8,795 nucleotides of DNA from Candidatus Atribacter alterifermentans (GTDB lineage: Bacteria > Atribacterota > Atribacteria > Atribacterales > Atribacteraceae), in contig JAAYUP010000114.1 of the NCBI GenBank assembly GCA_012517635.1, positions 1 to 8,795 on the forward strand, in the 5' to 3' direction. How positions within the stretch are numbered: position 1 is the first letter of the stretch; each line of letters begins with the position of its first letter. Positions 5,446 through 8,795 of this stretch are shown piece by piece. The notes under the pieces are model-generated. The model searched no databases. It saw only the letters and a program-made list of their open reading frames with translations, and was not told the DNA's origin. The translations under genes and the position numbers were made by a program.

Positions 5446-6261
5446 TTGAAAATAATCCTCTTAGCAGATTTGGAAGGCGTTTCTGGAGTAGTAGATAACG
5501 AGCAGCAGGCAAGACCTGGAGCTCCCCTTTACCAGGAAGCGAGAGAATATCTGTTATCCGACGTTCGTGCCGTCATTGAAGGAGCGTTAGACGGAGGAGC
5601 TACCGAGATTACCATCTTTGATATGCACTATTATGGGTTAAATCTCAATCTGGCTAAAATACATCCTCAAACTTGGGTTTTTATGGGGAAACCTCGGAAG
5701 ATTTATCCTCTTTTAAAAGAAGTTTATCAAAAAGCTGATGGTTTTATGATGGTCGGATTTCATGCTATGGCACAAACTCCGGGGGGGTTGCTGACTCACA
5801 CTTATGACCATTCTATCAAGAGCCTTTACCTCAACGGGATTCTGGTGGGAGAAATTGGCATGGAGGCAGCAATTGCTGGTTTTTATAGAGTGCCGTTGAT
5901 TTTTGTATCTGGTGATTCGAAAGGGACAGAAGAAGCCGAAAGCCTTTTGGGTGATGTTCCCACCGTCACAGTTAAATGGGCTGTCAACGAACACAGTGCC
6001 TTGTGTCTTCCTATTGAAGTGACTCATAATGAAATCAGGAAAACTGCCAAAGAATCATTGGAAAGAATCGCAGAGTTTAAACCGTATACTCTTGAACCAC
6101 CCTATCATATCGAAGTCGAATTTTTCCTTCCTGAAAAAGCTGAAAAAATGGAGAAACTCGCAGGAGTTACACGAATTGATGAATTAACCGTGGAAGCCCA
6201 GGGAGACGACCTTCCTCTTCTTTGGGAAGAATTTATCGGCTTCTGTCAGAATTACCAATAA
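5446..6261 (+). CDS. dppA: M55 family D-aminopeptidase (DppA type)
   Basis: The M55 family contains zinc aminopeptidases that release N-terminal D-amino acids from short peptides; Bacillus subtilis DppA prefers D-Ala peptides and forms a decamer. The 271-residue length is normal. The known metal and active-site residues can all be seen: D8 and E10 in ADLEGVSG, H61 in FDMH, H106 in GFHAMA, H118 in LLTH and E136 in VGEIGMEA. There is no signal peptide, so it is probably cytoplasmic. It starts with TTG at 5446, backed by GGGAGGGAG five to six bases upstream and by homology beginning at MKIILLADLEG. In B. subtilis the gene is in the dpp operon; here it follows an SDR gene while Dpp-type ATPases end at 1564, so a shared role in using D-amino-acid or peptidoglycan-derived peptides is an inference. 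The gene symbol reflects family only; the specific substrate is unknown. Confidence 0.92.
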   Translation: MKIILLADLEGVSGVVDNEQQARPGAPLYQEAREYLLSDVRAVIEGALDGGATEITIFDMHYYGLNLNLAKIHPQTWVFMGKPRKIYPLLKEVYQKADGFMMVGFHAMAQTPGGLLTHTYDHSIKSLYLNGILVGEIGMEAAIAGFYRVPLIFVSGDSKGTEEAESLLGDVPTVTVKWAVNEHSALCLPIEVTHNEIRKTAKESLERIAEFKPYTLEPPYHIEVEFFLPEKAEKMEKLAGVTRIDELTVEAQGDDLPLLWEEFIGFCQNYQ

Positions 6262-6282
6262 GCAGTTTATTCCCTAAGCGGT

Positions 6283-6306
6283 GCTTTTTCGCGTCAAGAT
6301 CTCATC
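6283..6306 (+). repeat. Partial copy of the 42-bp hairpin repeat
   Basis: GCTTTTT-CG-CGT-CAAGATCTCATC aligns with the right half of the full copy that follows (GCTTTTTGAGGGCGTAAGGATCTCAT), with a three-base gap and a few changes. Its end lies about 56 bases before the end of the full copy, so the two may be a decayed tandem pair. Confidence 0.4.
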
Positions 6307-6319
6307 TGGCGCCAAAGCT

Positions 6320-6361
6320 GTCATCCTGAGCCCTCGCTTTTTGAGGGCGTAAGGATCTCAT
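6320..6361 (+). repeat. 42-bp interspersed hairpin repeat, copy 2
   Basis: This matches 2172-2213 at 39 of 42 bases. The central stem is CCCTC (6331-6335)/GAGGG (6343-6347): one change weakens the inner G-C pair of copy 1 to G-T, and another creates a new outer C-G pair. It lies 58 bases after the M55 gene, where the hairpin could also affect transcript ends. Confidence 0.8.
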
Positions 6362-6610
6362 ATTTTCTTTTCCTCTTCTCTGAAGGGAGACCTCCCCCTC
6401 TCCCCCTCAGCGCCTTTTGCTAATACTCCCCCTAGACGCACCCTCTTAAAAAAATCCCTCAATTAAACAATTTTTCTAGTCCAAAAACTGAGACAAGAAC
6501 ACAAAGCTTTCATTTTTATTGATAAAAGCAATCTTAAAAGAGTGAGTCAGAACGAAAAAAAGAGTAAAATGAAAAAACAACCAAATTTAATAAAAATGGA
6601 GTTTTGCTCA

Positions 6611-7966
6611 ATGACTTTTGACAACCTTAAAAATCAACTCATGAATTTAAGTGCTGAAAAATTAGCCGAAGCTCTGGTTGATTTATCTAACCGGAGCGAT
6701 CAAGCTCTTGAACTTGTAGAACGTTTACTCGCTAAGCCAGAAGAAAACTTGCAGCGAATTAAGTCTAAATTATCTAGTCTAAAACGAAGACGTCGTTTTA
6801 TAGAAAGATGGAGAACCAGAGAGTATGCGCAAGAACTGAAAGACTTTTTAGCTGATATTCGAGCAAAGGTAGAAGATCCTAAAACCGGATTGGAATTGGT
6901 GACAGCCTTTTTTAAAAGTGATAGTAAAATTTTAGAGGCTTGTGATGATTCCGATGGATTGGTGAGTAACGTATTCCATTTCGATGCCATCGAGCTTTTT
7001 GTTTATTATGCTAAAAATATAAAAGATGAGTCGCTGTTATCAAATTTAGTTTTTGAACTCTATCAGAAAGATGATTACGGAGTCAGGGATGTATTGGTAA
7101 ACCAATCTTCTCAATTTTTATCTGATGAGATTTTACGTTCCCTCGCTCAGCGTTGTTGGGAAAATGCTAAAAATCCTGAGAACGATGAATATATTGCCAG
7201 ACATTTCCTTTTTGCGGTTCAATCGTTAGCACGCCAGTTAAAAGACGCCCCTTTATTTGAAAAAGCGGCCTTAGCAGCCTGGCCTAAATTAGCTTTAAAT
7301 ACCTGTTTAGATATTGCCGAGGTCTATTTTGAGGCGGGTGATCTAGAAAAAGCCCTCCAATGGGTTATGAAAATTCCACCGGAAGGAAAATTTTTGGATT
7401 ATAAAAGAGATGAATTATTACTCAATATTTATAAGAAAACCAACGACCAGGAAAAACTAAAAGAGGTTGCTTGGCAGATTTTCCGCAAGCAAAGGCATGT
7501 TGAGACCCTAAAGCAACTATTAAGCATCATTGGTGAAGACCAACGGGAAAGAGTAATAACTGAAGCCTCTCAAGAAATATTATCCAATCCTCATTTTTCT
7601 GAATCAGATCTTTCCTTCTTACTTCAAACCAACCAGATTGATCAAGCACAATGCTATCTTTTCAAAAATGTTCAAGAATTAGATGGGGACCGTTATAATT
7701 TTCTCTTACCCATTGCACAGCAATTTGAAAAGGAAAACCGGTTTCTTGCCGCTACTATGATCTATCGAGAACTTTTGGAATCGATTCTTAACCGAGCTAC
7801 AAGCAAATATTATCACCACGGGGTCCGTTATTTAAAAAAATTGGAAGAACTTGCCCCTGATATTACCGATTGGGAAGAATTCCTCACCCACGATCAATAT
7901 CGGAAAAAAATAGATGAAGCTCATTTTCGGAAGAAAAGTTTTTGGATAAAATATGAAAAGAGATAA
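6611..7966 (+). CDS. DUF6880-like helical protein of unknown function
   Basis: The predicted 451-residue protein is soluble, with no signal peptide or membrane segment, and almost entirely helical; the central and C-terminal part (about 150-450) looks like degenerate TPR-type helical repeats (for example AEVYFEAGDLEKALQWVMKI). The N-terminal part has NLSAEKLAEALVDLS, a strongly basic stretch LKRRRRFIERWR (57-68) and the pattern GLELVTAFFKSDSKILEACDDSDG (key residues CDDSDG, 111-116), which I recognise as similar to DUF6880, a family without known function; this is from memory. I prefer ATG 6611 (GGAG at 6598-6601, nine-base spacer; family-like MTFDNLKNQL) over the GTG at 6542, which lacks a good ribosome site and would add 23 polar residues. 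The next gene starts 38 bases downstream with its own strong ribosome site, so the two probably form an operon. Confidence 0.85.
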   Translation: MTFDNLKNQLMNLSAEKLAEALVDLSNRSDQALELVERLLAKPEENLQRIKSKLSSLKRRRRFIERWRTREYAQELKDFLADIRAKVEDPKTGLELVTAFFKSDSKILEACDDSDGLVSNVFHFDAIELFVYYAKNIKDESLLSNLVFELYQKDDYGVRDVLVNQSSQFLSDEILRSLAQRCWENAKNPENDEYIARHFLFAVQSLARQLKDAPLFEKAALAAWPKLALNTCLDIAEVYFEAGDLEKALQWVMKIPPEGKFLDYKRDELLLNIYKKTNDQEKLKEVAWQIFRKQRHVETLKQLLSIIGEDQRERVITEASQEILSNPHFSESDLSFLLQTNQIDQAQCYLFKNVQELDGDRYNFLLPIAQQFEKENRFLAATMIYRELLESILNRATSKYYHHGVRYLKKLEELAPDITDWEEFLTHDQYRKKIDEAHFRKKSFWIKYEKR

Positions 7967-8004
7967 TAATTTCAGTTTTTAATTTACTTCAAAAGGAGGA
8001 GTCC

Positions 8005-8616
8005 ATGGAAAAAAAGTTTAATCAAGTTTTCCAGTTTAAAATCACCTTAAAAGGAATAAGACCACCTATTTGGCGACGAATTCAGGTTCCAGAGTTTTAC
8101 ACCTTCTGGGAATTACACGTGGCTATTCAAGATGCTATGGACTGGCTTGATTATCATCTTCATCAGTTTGAAATGAAAAATCCCTTTACTGGAAAACAGA
8201 CTTTGATCGGATTACCCGCCGATGATTATGATTGGAGTAGAAATACTCTTCCCGGTTGGGAACAAAAAATTGGTCTTTGGTTTACTCCACAAAATAACCT
8301 AGCCCTCTATACCTATGATTTTGGCGATAATTGGGAACATAAAGTTCAATTAGAAAAAATTCTCCCTCGAGAAAGGGAAATAAAATACCCAATTTGCCTC
8401 AGCGGGAAAAGAGCTTGCCCTCCTGAGGATTGTGGCGGTGTTCCAGGGTACTACGAACTCCTGGAAATCATCAAAAATCCTGCCGATGAGAGGTATGAAG
8501 AAACGAAAATGTGGTTAGGGAGAAAGTACGATCCAGAATATTTTAATCCCAAAAAAGTGATCTTTGACGACCCCGATATTCGTTTCCGTCGAGCATTCGA
8601 TGATGAAACCCAGTAG
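8005..8616 (+). CDS. pRiA4b ORF-3-like protein (IS1096 passenger TnpR-like family)
   Basis: A 203-residue soluble protein of the plasmid pRiA4b ORF-3 family, which is widespread on plasmids and chromosomes and has no established function despite the 'TnpR-like' label. Family hallmarks are present in order: FKITLKGIRPPIWRRIQVP (11-29), FWELHVAIQDAMDW (34-47) with HLHQFE after it, LYTYDFGDNWEHKVQLE (101-117) and the cysteine-containing ACPPEDCGGVPGYYELL (137-153). The length is typical for the stand-alone form. The ATG at 8005 has a near-ideal AAAGGAGGA (7992-8000) four bases upstream. No transposase, resolvase catalytic motif or insertion-sequence end adjoins it, so the transposon-linked family name should not be taken as function. 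Its partner is the DUF6880-like gene just upstream. AT-rich sequence with a weak hairpin follows. Confidence 0.93.
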   Translation: MEKKFNQVFQFKITLKGIRPPIWRRIQVPEFYTFWELHVAIQDAMDWLDYHLHQFEMKNPFTGKQTLIGLPADDYDWSRNTLPGWEQKIGLWFTPQNNLALYTYDFGDNWEHKVQLEKILPREREIKYPICLSGKRACPPEDCGGVPGYYELLEIIKNPADERYEETKMWLGRKYDPEYFNPKKVIFDDPDIRFRRAFDDETQ

Positions 8617-8627
8617 TTAAGTATTAA

Positions 8628-8644
8628 TTCTTAAATTTTAAGAA
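8628..8644 (+). terminator. Weak candidate terminator hairpin
   Basis: TTCTTAAA-T-TTTAAGAA is a perfect eight-pair inverted repeat 11 bases after the last gene's stop codon. It is almost all A-T and is followed by ATCCAGTTTTATTG rather than a solid T-run, so termination would be inefficient. It could equally be chance in AT-rich DNA. Confidence 0.25.
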
Positions 8645-8701
8645 ATCCAGTTTTATTGCTCTTAATTGGTTATTTGGAAATCGTTCCTCTATTTTTAAGA
8701 A

Positions 8702-8751
8702 TAGACACCTCATACTATTTTCATAATATCAGATGACCATGAAAGTGTCTA
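8702..8751. repeat. 50-bp element with imperfect terminal inverted repeats
   Basis: TAGACACCTCAT (8702-8713) and the reverse complement of 8739-8751, TAGACACTTTCAT, match except for a one-base gap and one difference; TAGACAC/GTGTCTA is exact. The 25-base centre is AT-rich. It could be a small palindromic repeat, an operator, or the trace of an insertion-sequence end; no transposase frame is visible. Confidence 0.4.
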
Positions 8752-8773
8752 CCTAAAACAATCACTGCTAAGA

Positions 8774-8794
8774 AACCAACCGGTTTTTGGTTGG
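8774..8794. repeat. Hairpin at the window edge
   Basis: CCAACC (8776-8781) pairs with GGTTGG (8789-8794) around GGTTTTT; an alternative pairing is AACCAA/TTGGTT. The window ends here, so whether a T-run or a gene follows is unknown. Confidence 0.35.
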
Positions 8795-8795
8795 A

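Larger units (their letters stand above)
6262..6610. other. Intergenic region with hairpin repeats and a pyrimidine-rich tract
   Basis: This is a 349-base gap. It holds a partial (6283-6306) and a full (6320-6361) copy of the 42-bp repeat, then a pyrimidine-rich stretch (about 6362-6447) with CTCCCCCTCTCCCCCTCAGCG, possibly a decayed C-rich repeat. AT-rich sequence follows up to the next gene and is likely to include its promoter; no confident -35/-10 pair was found. The frame of the next gene stays open back to a GTG at 6542, which I do not take as its start. Confidence 0.6.

Noticed and set aside
8005..8616. Resolvase or transposon-resolution role for the 'TnpR-like' protein
   Set aside because: No serine or tyrosine recombinase motif is visible; the label comes from family naming only.
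8624..8713. 29-codon minus-strand frame starting MRCLFLKIEE
   Set aside because: Too short, no good ribosome site, and it crosses inverted repeats.

Overview
This is a bacterial chromosomal segment, visibly AT-rich, with normal bacterial gene signals (Shine-Dalgarno sites, ATG, GTG and TTG starts). The stand-alone ACT-type homoserine dehydrogenase, the Dpp-type transporter and the dense short palindromic repeats between genes would suit an anaerobic, low-GC lineage such as Atribacterota or a Firmicutes relative. That placement is an impression only; no rRNA or other phylogenetic marker is present.

Layout. (1) 1-1564, plus strand: the end of a peptide ABC transporter operon, with two overlapping ATPase genes (dppD-like, cut by the window edge, and dppF-like). 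(2) 1565-1801: a convergent gap holding a C-rich hairpin repeat. (3) 1802-2113, minus: a small zinc-ribbon protein of unknown function. (4) 2114-2595: a gap packed with REP-like palindromes. (5) 2596-3885, minus: homoserine dehydrogenase, a step in threonine/methionine synthesis. (6) 3886-4405: a divergent gap, again full of palindromes, including classes also found on the other side of the dehydrogenase gene, plus a long stem-loop before the next gene. (7) 4406-5353 and 5446-6261, plus: an extended SDR (NAD-dependent epimerase/dehydratase type) followed by an M55 DppA-type D-aminopeptidase with its full set of active-site residues. (8) 6262-6610: a repeat-bearing gap. (9) 6611-7966 and 8005-8616, plus: a two-gene unit of a helical DUF6880-like protein and a pRiA4b ORF-3-like protein, neither with an established function. 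(10) 8617-8795: AT-rich non-coding sequence with inverted repeats.

How the genes may fit together: the transporter ATPases would power uptake of di- or oligopeptides, and the M55 enzyme could hydrolyse imported D-amino-acid peptides, as DppA is encoded with Dpp in Bacillus subtilis. Here they lie about 3.9 kb apart and in different transcription units, so the link is an inference. The least explained parts are the DUF6880-like/pRiA4b ORF-3 pair and the arrangement of several palindrome families around the homoserine dehydrogenase gene. I see no CRISPR array, tRNA, rRNA, transposase or clear defence system.
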